NCBI GenBank assembly: GCA_046481785.1
Contig: JAWOJF010000340.1
Coordinates: 1 to 23,982, forward strand
Source of the DNA: JAWOJF01 sp046481785
Lineage (GTDB): Bacteria > Bacteroidota > Ignavibacteria > Ignavibacteriales > Ignavibacteriaceae
Reading direction: 5' to 3'
DNA length: 23,982 bases
The translations under genes were made by a program, and so were the position numbers. Positions 1 to 7,328 of the stretch are shown piece by piece; the stretch's first letter is position 1; each line of letters begins with the position of its first letter. The notes under the pieces are model-generated. The model searched no databases and was not told the origin of the DNA. It worked only from the letters and a program-made list of their open reading frames with translations.

Positions 1-52
1 TTTTAAAATAATAAAATTATGGATAAGAAGAACTTAAAAAGATTGACCTTAA

Positions 53-64
53 CCTGAATTCAGG
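53..64. promoter_or_regulatory. 12-bp perfect palindrome upstream of the first gene
   Basis: The sequence CCTGAATTCAGG is a perfect palindrome ending about 48 bases before the first start codon. It could be an operator for the LacI-type regulator encoded second in this cluster, because such regulators bind short palindromes and often control their own operon. No second copy was noticed, so binding is inference only. The rest of positions 1-111 is AT-rich and I see no gene or convincing promoter in it. Confidence 0.25.
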
Positions 65-111
65 GGTCTCTTAAAATTAAAACAAAATCATAAAATTCTT
101 ACCGGCAAAAT

Positions 112-1257
112 ATGGCAAATAAAAGAGTTTTTGTAACCGGCTGTTTCGATATGCTGCACAGCGGGCATATAGCATTCCTGCAGGAAGCAGCATCCTACGG
201 CGACTTATATGTAGGCCTTGGAGCGGATGAAACCATTTTCCAGCTAAAAGGCCGTTACCCAGTTAACAACCAGGAAGAAAGAAAGTATATGCTTAAAGCG
301 CTGTCATGCGTGAAAGAGTGTATTATAAATTCGGGTTCGGGAATAATGGACTTTATAAAAGAAATAAAATCAGTAAAACCGGATATATTTATTGTAAATG
401 AAGATGGAAACACTCTGGCAAAAGAGGAGTTAAGCCAGGAGCTTGATATTAAGTACCTTATCCTTAAGCGGATACCATATGGTAATCTGCCGGCACGTTC
501 TACTACTTACCTGCGGAAAGAATGCACAATGCCTTACCGTATTGATCTTGCAGGCGGCTGGCTGGATCAGCCTTTTGTTGGGAAATATGCATCCGGACCG
601 GTACTAACAATATCCATTGAACCCACATTTGAGTTTAATGAACGAAGCGGTATGGCAACAAGTACACGCAGACAGGCAATAAAACTTTGGCAGAACGATA
701 TTCCTCCCGGAGACCGGGAACTCCTGGCAAAAGTCTTATTCAGTTATGAAAATCCCCCCGGATCCAAAATTGTATCCGGTTCCCAGGATGCTATCGGTCT
801 GGTTATGCCGGGCCTTAACAAAATTGAGTATGACGGGCATTACTGGCCTGCAAAAATAGAAACTGTAGATAATGATGATATCCTCGACTGGCTTGAAAAC
901 CATCTTTACCTTGTTACTCTTCAGCCAAGGCAGGCGGATTATGACGTTCTAGACAATACAAATATTGATGAAACATCTGCAAAAAAATTAGCTGATGCTT
1001 CGGAAAAATGCTGGAAGGCAATACTCTCTAAAGATGTAAAAGATTTTGGAAAATTTTTTAAGGAATCTTTTGAGGCTCAGATCAGCATGTTTCCTAATAT
1101 GATTGATGATTATGTTTTAAAAACAATAAATAAGTATTGTGATAAAGCCTATGGATGGAAATTATCCGGAGCCGGCGGCGGCGGTTATCTTATCCTGGTT
1201 TCTGAATCAGATGTACCCGACGCAATGCAGATTAAAATAAGAAGAAAAGGCATTTAG
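112..1257 (+). CDS. Bifunctional nucleotidyltransferase / GHMP-family sugar kinase fusion
   Basis: A 381-residue protein with two enzyme halves. Residues 1-135 are a cytidylyl/adenylyltransferase fold: the HxGH motif is at 16-19 (HSGH), a KGRxPV-type segment near 46-51 and a conserved ER pair follow, and an STT-type element (ARSTTYLR) closes the domain, as in the adenylyltransferase half of HldE and in glycerol-3-phosphate cytidylyltransferases. Residues 140-381 are a compact GHMP kinase: motif 1 PYRIDLAGGW from 141, a motif 2-like GMATST near 180, SQD at 224-226 where the family keeps its catalytic aspartate, and the glycine-rich motif 3 GAGGGG at 353-358. The order implies phosphorylation and nucleotidyl transfer on one sugar, as in heptose activation (HddA/HldE). 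The substrate is unknown. The start ATG lacks a clear ribosome-binding site. The lacI-type gene begins 6 bases after the stop, so the two are probably co-transcribed. Confidence 0.75.
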   Translation: MANKRVFVTGCFDMLHSGHIAFLQEAASYGDLYVGLGADETIFQLKGRYPVNNQEERKYMLKALSCVKECIINSGSGIMDFIKEIKSVKPDIFIVNEDGNTLAKEELSQELDIKYLILKRIPYGNLPARSTTYLRKECTMPYRIDLAGGWLDQPFVGKYASGPVLTISIEPTFEFNERSGMATSTRRQAIKLWQNDIPPGDRELLAKVLFSYENPPGSKIVSGSQDAIGLVMPGLNKIEYDGHYWPAKIETVDNDDILDWLENHLYLVTLQPRQADYDVLDNTNIDETSAKKLADASEKCWKAILSKDVKDFGKFFKESFEAQISMFPNMIDDYVLKTINKYCDKAYGWKLSGAGGGGYLILVSESDVPDAMQIKIRRKGI

Positions 1258-1263
1258 TAACTC

Positions 1264-2262
1264 ATGTCAACTATTTTTGATGTAGCAAAAAAATCGGGTG
1301 TATCTATTGTTACAGTATCACGCCTTTTAAATAATCCCGGCATTGTAAGCAAACGGACTGCGGAAAAAATATATATGGTAATGGATAAACTAAATTACCA
1401 GCCGAACCAGATTGCACGCTCAATGGTTAGCAAAAGAACAAACACCATTGGCGTTATAATGCCTGATATTAAGAATACTTTTTTCAACAGTTGGTTCAGA
1501 TTTATTGAAGATTATGCCGCTACCCAGGGTTTTAATCTTGTTCTTTGCAATACAGATGAGGACCCGCTAAAAGAAATAAAATATATTAAACTTCTGCAAT
1601 CACAAAGAGTAGATGGAATTATCATTGCACCAAATTCAGTAAAATCAGCAGATTATCTTATTAAAAGCGGCATGCGTTTTATTCTGTTTGACAGAGTGTC
1701 AAGGAAAACAAAAACAAACTTCATTACTTCCAATCATTATGAAGGTGCTTTTAAAGCAACGGAATATTTAATAGGAAAAGGACACCGGAAAATTGCTGTA
1801 CTAAAGGGCCCCGGCATCCTGTATCCTGATATTGAACGGTACTCCGGATTTGAGAATGCGATGAAAAAGCACAGCATTGAAATAAAGAAACCATTTGTCC
1901 TGAACTGTGAGTTTAAAGAAGATAAGGCTTATGCAGCCGCCCTGGAATTATTAAGCAAAAAAGAAAAACCTACTGCAGTTTTTCCTTTTAACAGCTTAAT
2001 GACAATAGGGGTAATTAAGGCAGTGCAGAAACTTAAACTTAAAATGCCGGGCAACATTTCTCTTCTAAGTTTTGACGAAATACCGGGGCATGAAATCTTT
2101 TTACCAAAAATTACTCATGTAATTCAGCCAATAGAGATGCTTGGCAAAGAGGTTATAACGGCACTGGTTGAGATGATCAAAAATCCCGGCTCAAAAAAGA
2201 GGACAAGGATTGTGTTAAAGCCGGAGCTAGTTATAGGAGGTTCCTGTAAAACACTTAAATAA
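1264..2262 (+). CDS. LacI/GalR-family transcriptional regulator
   Basis: A 332-residue cytoplasmic DNA-binding regulator. The N-terminal helix-turn-helix (IFDVAKKSGVSIVTVSRLLN) spans about residues 4-23, the hinge helix (NQIARSMVSKRT) about 48-59, and a periplasmic-binding-protein-like sugar sensor fills the rest, beginning TIGVIMPDI. The length is normal for the family. The hinge carries Met where most members have the Leu that wedges into a central CpG of the operator, which suggests a different operator centre; this is inference. It follows the fusion enzyme by 6 bases and precedes a sugar permease by 92 bases, so it probably controls this cluster in response to its sugar. A weak AAAAGG lies upstream of the ATG. 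Confidence 0.93.
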   Translation: MSTIFDVAKKSGVSIVTVSRLLNNPGIVSKRTAEKIYMVMDKLNYQPNQIARSMVSKRTNTIGVIMPDIKNTFFNSWFRFIEDYAATQGFNLVLCNTDEDPLKEIKYIKLLQSQRVDGIIIAPNSVKSADYLIKSGMRFILFDRVSRKTKTNFITSNHYEGAFKATEYLIGKGHRKIAVLKGPGILYPDIERYSGFENAMKKHSIEIKKPFVLNCEFKEDKAYAAALELLSKKEKPTAVFPFNSLMTIGVIKAVQKLKLKMPGNISLLSFDEIPGHEIFLPKITHVIQPIEMLGKEVITALVEMIKNPGSKKRTRIVLKPELVIGGSCKTLK

Positions 2263-2354
2263 ATTTTGTTAAAAGCACATAAATTAAATAATTATTGTTA
2301 TGTTACTTTTATCCCTTAAACATTATCACCAGAAGTAATCTTAAAGGAGAATAA

Positions 2355-3842
2355 ATGGCTGGTTCACCAACGTCACCTGTTAATCATACAGCATCTGTTC
2401 AAAACGGAGAAATTAATTATACACCTGCGCTGATTGTACTTACATCATTATTTTTTATGTGGGGGCTTATAACTTCTCTTAATGATATTCTTATCCCTCA
2501 TTTGATACTTGTCTTTGATTTGAACTATACCGAAGCTATGCTTGTTCAGTTTACATTTTTTACTACTTATGCTATTATCTCTCTGCCTTCCGGAATGCTT
2601 GTTGAAAAAATAGGCTACAAGAAAGGAATTATTTTAGGGCTCCTGGTGGCAGGTTTAGGGTGTGTTTTCTTTTACCCGGCAGCCGATTACAGGTCATACG
2701 GAATATTTTTATTTGCTCTTTTTGTTCTTGCCGCAGGAATAACTTTACTGCAGGTTGCAGCCAATCCTTATGTAGCAATTTTGGGAAAACCCGAAACAGC
2801 TTCAGCCAGGCTAAATTTATCCCAGGGTTTTAACTCAATTGGTACAGTAATCGGTCCTATTTTTGGTACAATCCTTATCCTGTCCTTAGCTGTAAAAGGA
2901 GCGGATGAACTTGCTGCAATGGGTGCTATGGAAGCTGAGGCATACAAGATTGCAGAAGCAAGTTCAGTACAGTTTCCGTATCTGCTTTTAGCCGGTATGC
3001 TTGTAGTAATTGCTGTTGTTTTTGCACTATTTAAGCTTCCCAAATTTGAAACATCAAACGGTACTGGTTCATCCGGCACTTCCGCTGTAACCAGAAAAAG
3101 TGCATGGAGCTACAGGCATCTTGTATTAGGCGCAATCGGAATATTTGTTTATGTCGGAGCCGAAGTATCAATAGGAAGTTTCCTGGTAAACTATTTTAAA
3201 GAGCTCCTGGGAATGCCTGAATCTGAAGGAGGGAATTATGTTGCCCTTTACTGGGGCGGTTTAATGGTCGGCAGATTTTTGGGCTCTATTACCTTATCAG
3301 ACATGAATTATTCGAAGAAAAAGAATTATTATATAGCGCTTATATTTGTTCTGGCTCTTGTTCTTTCGTTATATGTAACAAAAGAATATCAGAACTTTTC
3401 AGATTTCTCTATTGAAGGTTTTAGCAGAACAATTGTTTTTCTACTGGTAGCTTTGTTAAATTATGCTGCTTTTAATCTCGGTAAATCAAAACCGGGAAGA
3501 ACAGTAGCTATACTGGCTGTTATTGCGGCTATTCTCGTTTTAATTTCAATGTTTACAAGCGGTTATGTTGCCATGTATTCTATTCTTGCAGTTGGTTTCT
3601 TTAATTCTATTATGTTCCCAACAATTTTTGCTCTGGCTATTGAAGGGCTTGGTAAACATACCGGACAGGCATCAGGTATCCTTTGCACGGCAATTGTGGG
3701 CGGGGCAATTATTCCTGTTTTGCAGGGATACTTTGCTGATAATATTGGTATTCATCATGCTTTCTTTTTGCCTGTATTATGTTATATATATATTGCATAT
3801 TATGGTGTAAAAGGACATATACCAAGGTACAAAGAAGCATAA
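2355..3842 (+). CDS. Sugar MFS transporter, GluP/FucP (FHS) family
   Basis: A 495-residue inner-membrane permease of the fucose-galactose-glucose:H+ symporter family, with about 12 hydrophobic segments. The first membrane helix carries the family hallmark FFMWGLITSLNDILIPHL. Asp44 lies where FucP has its proton-coupling Asp46. The fourth helix reads LLQVAANPYVAILG, with Gln133 where, from memory, FucP has Glu135; the Gln form is typical of GluP-type glucose/galactose permeases, so fucose should not be assumed. A Ser/Gly-rich loop near residues 232-245 is the central cytoplasmic linker. AAAGGAG sits 6 bases before the ATG, a strong ribosome-binding site. The next gene begins 44 bases after the stop, suggesting one transcript. 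The substrate is probably the sugar whose breakdown this cluster serves. Confidence 0.9.
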   Translation: MAGSPTSPVNHTASVQNGEINYTPALIVLTSLFFMWGLITSLNDILIPHLILVFDLNYTEAMLVQFTFFTTYAIISLPSGMLVEKIGYKKGIILGLLVAGLGCVFFYPAADYRSYGIFLFALFVLAAGITLLQVAANPYVAILGKPETASARLNLSQGFNSIGTVIGPIFGTILILSLAVKGADELAAMGAMEAEAYKIAEASSVQFPYLLLAGMLVVIAVVFALFKLPKFETSNGTGSSGTSAVTRKSAWSYRHLVLGAIGIFVYVGAEVSIGSFLVNYFKELLGMPESEGGNYVALYWGGLMVGRFLGSITLSDMNYSKKKNYYIALIFVLALVLSLYVTKEYQNFSDFSIEGFSRTIVFLLVALLNYAAFNLGKSKPGRTVAILAVIAAILVLISMFTSGYVAMYSILAVGFFNSIMFPTIFALAIEGLGKHTGQASGILCTAIVGGAIIPVLQGYFADNIGIHHAFFLPVLCYIYIAYYGVKGHIPRYKEA

Positions 3843-3886
3843 AAAACCAGTACCGGATTTGCAATATTAATAAAACAGGGTTATCA

Positions 3887-4729
3887 ATGAAGCTGGGTGT
3901 ATTAAAAGATAAATCACTGGCTGCGGTAAAAGGAAATAACTTTTTGCGGATATCTGATAAAGGTATCACCAGTTCTATGCTTGATGTTATTAAAGCAGGT
4001 GATAGTCAGCTCAAAAAGATATCTGAATTGATGGAGAATTATAATGATTACGAAGAAGTTGATATATCACTTTTTGATGCACCTTTAAAAAATCCTTCAA
4101 AAATTATAGCCATTGGTTTAAACTATTCGGATCATGCGAAAGAAGCAAGACTGGAGATACCTAAAACCCCACTTGTATTTGCAAAATTTCCTAATTCCAT
4201 AACCGGGCCGGCAGACACTATTTATATTCCCAGAGACCTTACTCAAAAAGTTGATTACGAAGTTGAGCTTGGGATAGTCATTGGTAAAAAAGCAAAGAAC
4301 GTTAAAAAAAAGGATGCCTTGAATTATGTATATGGTTATATGGTACTTAATGATATATCTGCACGCGACCTGCAATTTTCAGACGGGCAATGGGTCAGGG
4401 CAAAATCATTAGATACATTTTGCCCTATGGGACCTTTTATTATTACCGCAGATGAAATAAAAGATCCCCAAAATCTCAAGTTGGTTTGTGAAGTTAACGG
4501 ACAAAATATGCAGGACAGTTCTACATCAAATATGATTTTTGGAGCTGCTGATCTTGTGTCTATTCTGTCTCATGCCTTTACACTTGAACCGGGGGATATT
4601 ATAGCAACAGGAACACCCGGCGGAGTTGGCTTCAGCAGGCGGCCTCCTATATATTTAAAAGATGGGGATATAATAAAAACGCGTATTGAAGGCATTGGTG
4701 AATTGGTTAACCCGGTAAAAGAAATTTAG
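3887..4729 (+). CDS. Fumarylacetoacetate hydrolase (FAH) family protein
   Basis: A 280-residue enzyme of the FAH superfamily, which hydrolyses, decarboxylates or isomerises beta-diketo acids. The core is complete: IIAIGLNYSDHAKEA, then the metal-binding acids in VDYEVELG (Glu125, Glu127) and NDISARD (Asp156), and the C-terminal GDIIATGTPGGVG loop. Bacterial members of this size next to sugar permeases include 2,4-diketo-3-deoxy-L-fuconate hydrolase, which makes pyruvate and lactate, and ureidoglycolate lyase-like enzymes. Context favours sugar-acid catabolism but the exact substrate is not fixed. I chose the ATG at 3887 (MKLGVLKDK) because the frame stays open upstream to 3779 only by running into the permease gene, and that extension is not FAH-like. 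There is no clear ribosome-binding site. The stop lies one base from the end of the convergent DUF3037 gene. Confidence 0.88.
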   Translation: MKLGVLKDKSLAAVKGNNFLRISDKGITSSMLDVIKAGDSQLKKISELMENYNDYEEVDISLFDAPLKNPSKIIAIGLNYSDHAKEARLEIPKTPLVFAKFPNSITGPADTIYIPRDLTQKVDYEVELGIVIGKKAKNVKKKDALNYVYGYMVLNDISARDLQFSDGQWVRAKSLDTFCPMGPFIITADEIKDPQNLKLVCEVNGQNMQDSSTSNMIFGAADLVSILSHAFTLEPGDIIATGTPGGVGFSRRPPIYLKDGDIIKTRIEGIGELVNPVKEI

Positions 4730-4742
4730 GTTACTTTACCGG
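4712..4742. other. Inverted repeat spanning two convergent stop codons
   Basis: CCGGTAAA at 4712-4719 pairs with TTTACCGG at 4735-4742 around a 15-base loop that holds the stop codons of both the FAH gene and the oppositely oriented DUF3037 gene. It could act as a two-way transcription barrier, but neither strand has a following T tract, so a standard intrinsic terminator is not supported. Confidence 0.3.
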
Positions 4743-5132
4743 CTGTCTGACCATAGTATTAAGTAAATGATCAAGCGCTTCAGCAGGATCTTTGCAATAT
4801 CCTGAGTGTACCGGGGAAGTTTGAATAATTGTACTGCGGGGGGATACAAGCCAGTGAAAACGCTCTCTTAGTGAGAGTAAACCAACCGGGCCTGCCGTCT
4901 CTCCCCCTTTACAAATTACAGGAATAGCCGCCAGATAAGACCTGATTAGTTCCATATCTATTGAAGGATCAAGCGCCTTTAGCTTTTGTTCATTTAGATC
5001 AATGCGCGCATCAAGATATTCCAAAGGAGGACAAGATACTATTACTCCGGCATTAACAAATTCTTCCCGTTCAACCTTAGGGACAACGCGTATAACAGCA
5101 TAGTCATATTTAATTTTTTTATCTGCGTGCAC
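4731..5132 (-). CDS. DUF3037 family protein, partner of HipA-like kinase
   Basis: A 133-residue cytoplasmic protein recognised as DUF3037 by its N-terminal block Y-AVIRVVPKVEREEFVNAGVIV and the following VSCPPLEYLDARID. The function of the family is unknown; from memory, members are often encoded directly after HipA-like kinases, as here. The start is GTG at 5132, supported by GGAGG six bases upstream, and it overlaps the end of the kinase gene by 14 bases, so the two are probably translated together and may act as a pair. Its 3' end is one base from the FAH stop on the other strand. The region is somewhat richer in G+C than its neighbours, a mild hint of a separate origin. Confidence 0.82.
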   Translation of the reverse strand: MHADKKIKYDYAVIRVVPKVEREEFVNAGVIVSCPPLEYLDARIDLNEQKLKALDPSIDMELIRSYLAAIPVICKGGETAGPVGLLSLRERFHWLVSPRSTIIQTSPVHSGYCKDPAEALDHLLNTMVRQPVK

Positions 5133-5892
5133 GGATTGCCTCCTCTGTAAATATGTGAGAAGATTTAAGCCGCTTTACAAGGTATTTAGTATAAGCATTA
5201 CGGTACTCATCACTGTTTTGAAAGTTTGAATTACCGGAAAGCCAGACATCAGGAATAGATTCTATAATACTTTCAATTATATCTGATGTTAAAATACCGG
5301 TCATCTTTTTGTCGGTTTCTTCAAGAGAGTCTGCAAAACGCAGAAGTACATGGTCCTTTATTAAACTAAACGGTTCCATACTTTTTTCAATGTAGCTGTT
5401 CCAGGTATGGTGAAAATAAAGTGATGCACCATGATCGATAAGCCAAAGCCGTTTGTGCCACATAAGCATATTAGTATTGCGGGGGGTACGGTCAACATTT
5501 GTTATATATGCGTCAAACCAGACTATAGAAGATGCTAATTCAGGATTAACCTTTTCCACAAGGGGATCGAATGCAGCGGAACCCGGCAAATAGTCAAGAG
5601 CCAGATTCAATCCTCCACTGGCTTTAATAAGTTCACGGATTTCGGGATCAGGTTCTGTCCGGGCAAGTTCAGGATCAAGTTCAACAAAAACAATTTCGGG
5701 AATGGGCAGGCTCAATGCACGTCCAATTTCTCCTGAAACTAATTCAGCAATCAGAGCTTTGGCCCCCTGTCCCGCACCGTGAAATTTAAGAACGTACAAT
5801 CCATCATCATCTGCCTCAACTATTGCAGGAAGAGAACCGCCTTCGCGTAACGGCGTAACATATCTGACGGCGGTTACAGTTCTTAAATTCAT
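5119..5892 (-). CDS. HipA-like protein kinase domain protein
   Basis: A 257-residue protein with the core of the HipA/PI3K-like kinase fold. A phosphate-binding and Lys region near residues 24-45 (DGLYVLKFHGAGQG) is followed by the catalytic loop VDRTPRNTNML near 134-144, with Asp and Asn in their expected places, and the metal-binding LIDHGASLYF near 152-161 that equals the DFG-type motif. It lacks the N-terminal subdomain of true HipA toxins (about 440 residues), and no HipB-like DNA-binding antitoxin is beside it. It is therefore a short HipA-like kinase whose target is unknown. The DUF3037 gene overlaps its 3' end. The ATG has no Shine-Dalgarno, but a 10-bp palindrome lies just upstream. 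Confidence 0.8.
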   Translation of the reverse strand: MNLRTVTAVRYVTPLREGGSLPAIVEADDDGLYVLKFHGAGQGAKALIAELVSGEIGRALSLPIPEIVFVELDPELARTEPDPEIRELIKASGGLNLALDYLPGSAAFDPLVEKVNPELASSIVWFDAYITNVDRTPRNTNMLMWHKRLWLIDHGASLYFHHTWNSYIEKSMEPFSLIKDHVLLRFADSLEETDKKMTGILTSDIIESIIESIPDVWLSGNSNFQNSDEYRNAYTKYLVKRLKSSHIFTEEAIRARR

Positions 5893-5899
5893 AAAATGT

Positions 5900-5909
5900 T
5901 TACCGGTAA
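5900..5909. promoter_or_regulatory. Palindrome TTACCGGTAA before the HipA-like gene
   Basis: A perfect 10-bp palindrome ends 8 bases before the kinase start codon, where a repressor could block transcription or translation. CCGG is very common in this DNA, so chance is a real alternative. A related TTACCGG lies close before the first gene's start codon. Confidence 0.2.
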
Positions 5910-5943
5910 CTTAGTTTGAATAATAATACAGAATAATCCATTC

Positions 5944-7110
5944 TCAGGATGATTTTCTCTGATAACCTATCTCCCCTTCAATAATAGCCATTTCAACATG
6001 ATAGTCGTCATTAAGAATAATAATATCAGCGTCCTTACCGGCAGCCAGAATTCCTTTTTTATGATCTACATTTATTACCTTGGAACCATTGAGAGATGCC
6101 ATTCTAATTGCATCGGTTATTTTAGCATTTGCTGTCTCCACCATATTTCTAACTGCCATATTAAGAGTTAAGGTACTGCCGGCTAAAGTACCGTCTTCAA
6201 GAAATGCTTTCTTATCCTTCATAAAAACTTTTTGATCGGCAAACTCATACTCACCCTCATGCATTCCACCGGCACGGATCGAGTCTGAAACAAGTATTAT
6301 TCCACTTGCTCCTTTAAGCTTAAGCAGGAACTCCATAACGGCGGGATGAACGTGCAGTGTATCGGCAATAAGCTCAATCTTTAACTCGTTACGAAGAAAT
6401 GCGCCAAGTATAACGCCGGGGTGCCTGTGGTGGAATGGATTCATCGCATTAAAAATATGAGTTACATGTGCAGCGCCGTTATCAATGGCAAGTTCAATTT
6501 CATCATAACTCGCAGTAGAATGTCCGATTGAGAGTACAACTCCAAGCTGAGCGGCCTCCCGCATGACTTCAATTGCTCCCGGAAGCTCAGGAGCAATAGT
6601 CATAATTTTAATTTTACCTCTTGAAGCATCCCATAATTTTTTCCATGATTCAACAGTAGGAGACCACAAATAATTTTCATTCATAGCCCCTTTTAAAAGC
6701 TTATTAAGATAAGGGCCTTCCATATGAATTCCACGGATATTGGAACCAGGGTTTGCATCAATATAATCTGCGAGCCTTTTCAGGTCATTCAATAATTGTT
6801 GTTCAGGTTTGGCAAATAAAGAAGCTAAAACCGTAGTTGAACCATGCTGTAAAAAATAATTACTTACTTTCTCAATGCTTTCCTCATTATCATCTGCAAA
6901 ACCATATCCGCCGCCGCCATGTACAAGCAGGTCAACAAATCCCGGACAAATTAACTTTCCGCTAACATCAATTAATTTACAATCTTCCGGTATAGTAACA
7001 TCAGTTGCCTTTCCAACTTCATAAATTTTATCTTTTTCAATTACCAGTGCACCATTTTTAATTACCCGGAAGGGGGTAATTAATGTTCCTCCAATAAGGG
7101 CCAGTTTCAT
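5944..7110 (-). CDS. nagA: N-acetylglucosamine-6-phosphate deacetylase
   Basis: A 388-residue cytoplasmic metallo-hydrolase that converts GlcNAc-6-phosphate to glucosamine-6-phosphate plus acetate, the first committed step of amino-sugar use and wall-sugar recycling. All family blocks are present: DLLVHGGGGYGFAD, HMEGPYLNK (His129, Glu131), SIGHSTASYDE, HVTHIFNAMNPFHHR, IADTLHVHP and the catalytic-aspartate segment ILVSDSIRAGG, followed by LAGSTLTLNMAVRN. The length matches E. coli NagA (382). The start ATG at 7110 has AAAGG about 12 bases upstream, a little far. No nagB or PTS gene lies beside it; the gene upstream on the same strand is 218 bases away, so it may have its own promoter in that AT-rich gap. 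Confidence 0.95.
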   Translation of the reverse strand: MKLALIGGTLITPFRVIKNGALVIEKDKIYEVGKATDVTIPEDCKLIDVSGKLICPGFVDLLVHGGGGYGFADDNEESIEKVSNYFLQHGSTTVLASLFAKPEQQLLNDLKRLADYIDANPGSNIRGIHMEGPYLNKLLKGAMNENYLWSPTVESWKKLWDASRGKIKIMTIAPELPGAIEVMREAAQLGVVLSIGHSTASYDEIELAIDNGAAHVTHIFNAMNPFHHRHPGVILGAFLRNELKIELIADTLHVHPAVMEFLLKLKGASGIILVSDSIRAGGMHEGEYEFADQKVFMKDKKAFLEDGTLAGSTLTLNMAVRNMVETANAKITDAIRMASLNGSKVINVDHKKGILAAGKDADIIILNDDYHVEMAIIEGEIGYQRKSS

Positions 7111-7165
7111 CTGTTTGTACTACCTTTCATTGTATATACATTATATTTGATTAAGCTAATATATT

Positions 7166-7205
7166 AAATGAAGTTTTTCTAAACAAAGGTTGAAATACTT
7201 CATTT
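7166..7205. other. AT-rich inverted repeat upstream of nagA
   Basis: AAATGAAGT at 7166-7174 pairs perfectly with ACTTCATTT at 7197-7205 around a 22-base loop, about 55-95 bases upstream of nagA. It may be a regulator site or an mRNA hairpin in the leader. The remainder of the 7111-7328 gap is AT-rich with no gene seen. Confidence 0.25.
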
Positions 7206-7276
7206 TTAGGGATGAATAATCAGATGGTTAAAGCTTGTGTTAGATATACTGCATCCATATCAAACATTAAAAAGTG

Positions 7277-7318
7277 ACTCCAAAAAGCAACCGTATATTT
7301 CTATACTTCTCATGGAGT
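7277..7318 (-). terminator. Possible terminator after the EEP-family gene
   Basis: Just past the stop codon, on the minus strand, ACTCCA pairs with TGGAGT. Between them is a small perfect hairpin, GTATA-GAAA-TATAC (7293-7306). A run of five T follows a few bases after the outer stem. The stem is short and interrupted, so this is a weak candidate. Confidence 0.3.
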
Positions 7319-7328
7319 GTTATCATTT

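Noticed and set aside
2263..2354. Terminator or operator between the first LacI-type gene and the permease
   Set aside because: Only short AT-rich repeats such as AATAATTATT are visible; none forms a convincing hairpin or matches a family operator.
3779..3886. N-terminal extension of the FAH protein by 36 residues
   Set aside because: It overlaps the end of the permease gene in another frame and does not resemble the family; the ATG at 3887 is the natural start.
4118..4375. Open frame on the minus strand inside the FAH gene
   Set aside because: It is antisense to a clearly conserved enzyme and its product resembles nothing known.
5119..5892. Complete HipBA toxin-antitoxin module
   Set aside because: The kinase is too short for HipA and no HipB-like DNA-binding gene is adjacent; the neighbour is DUF3037.
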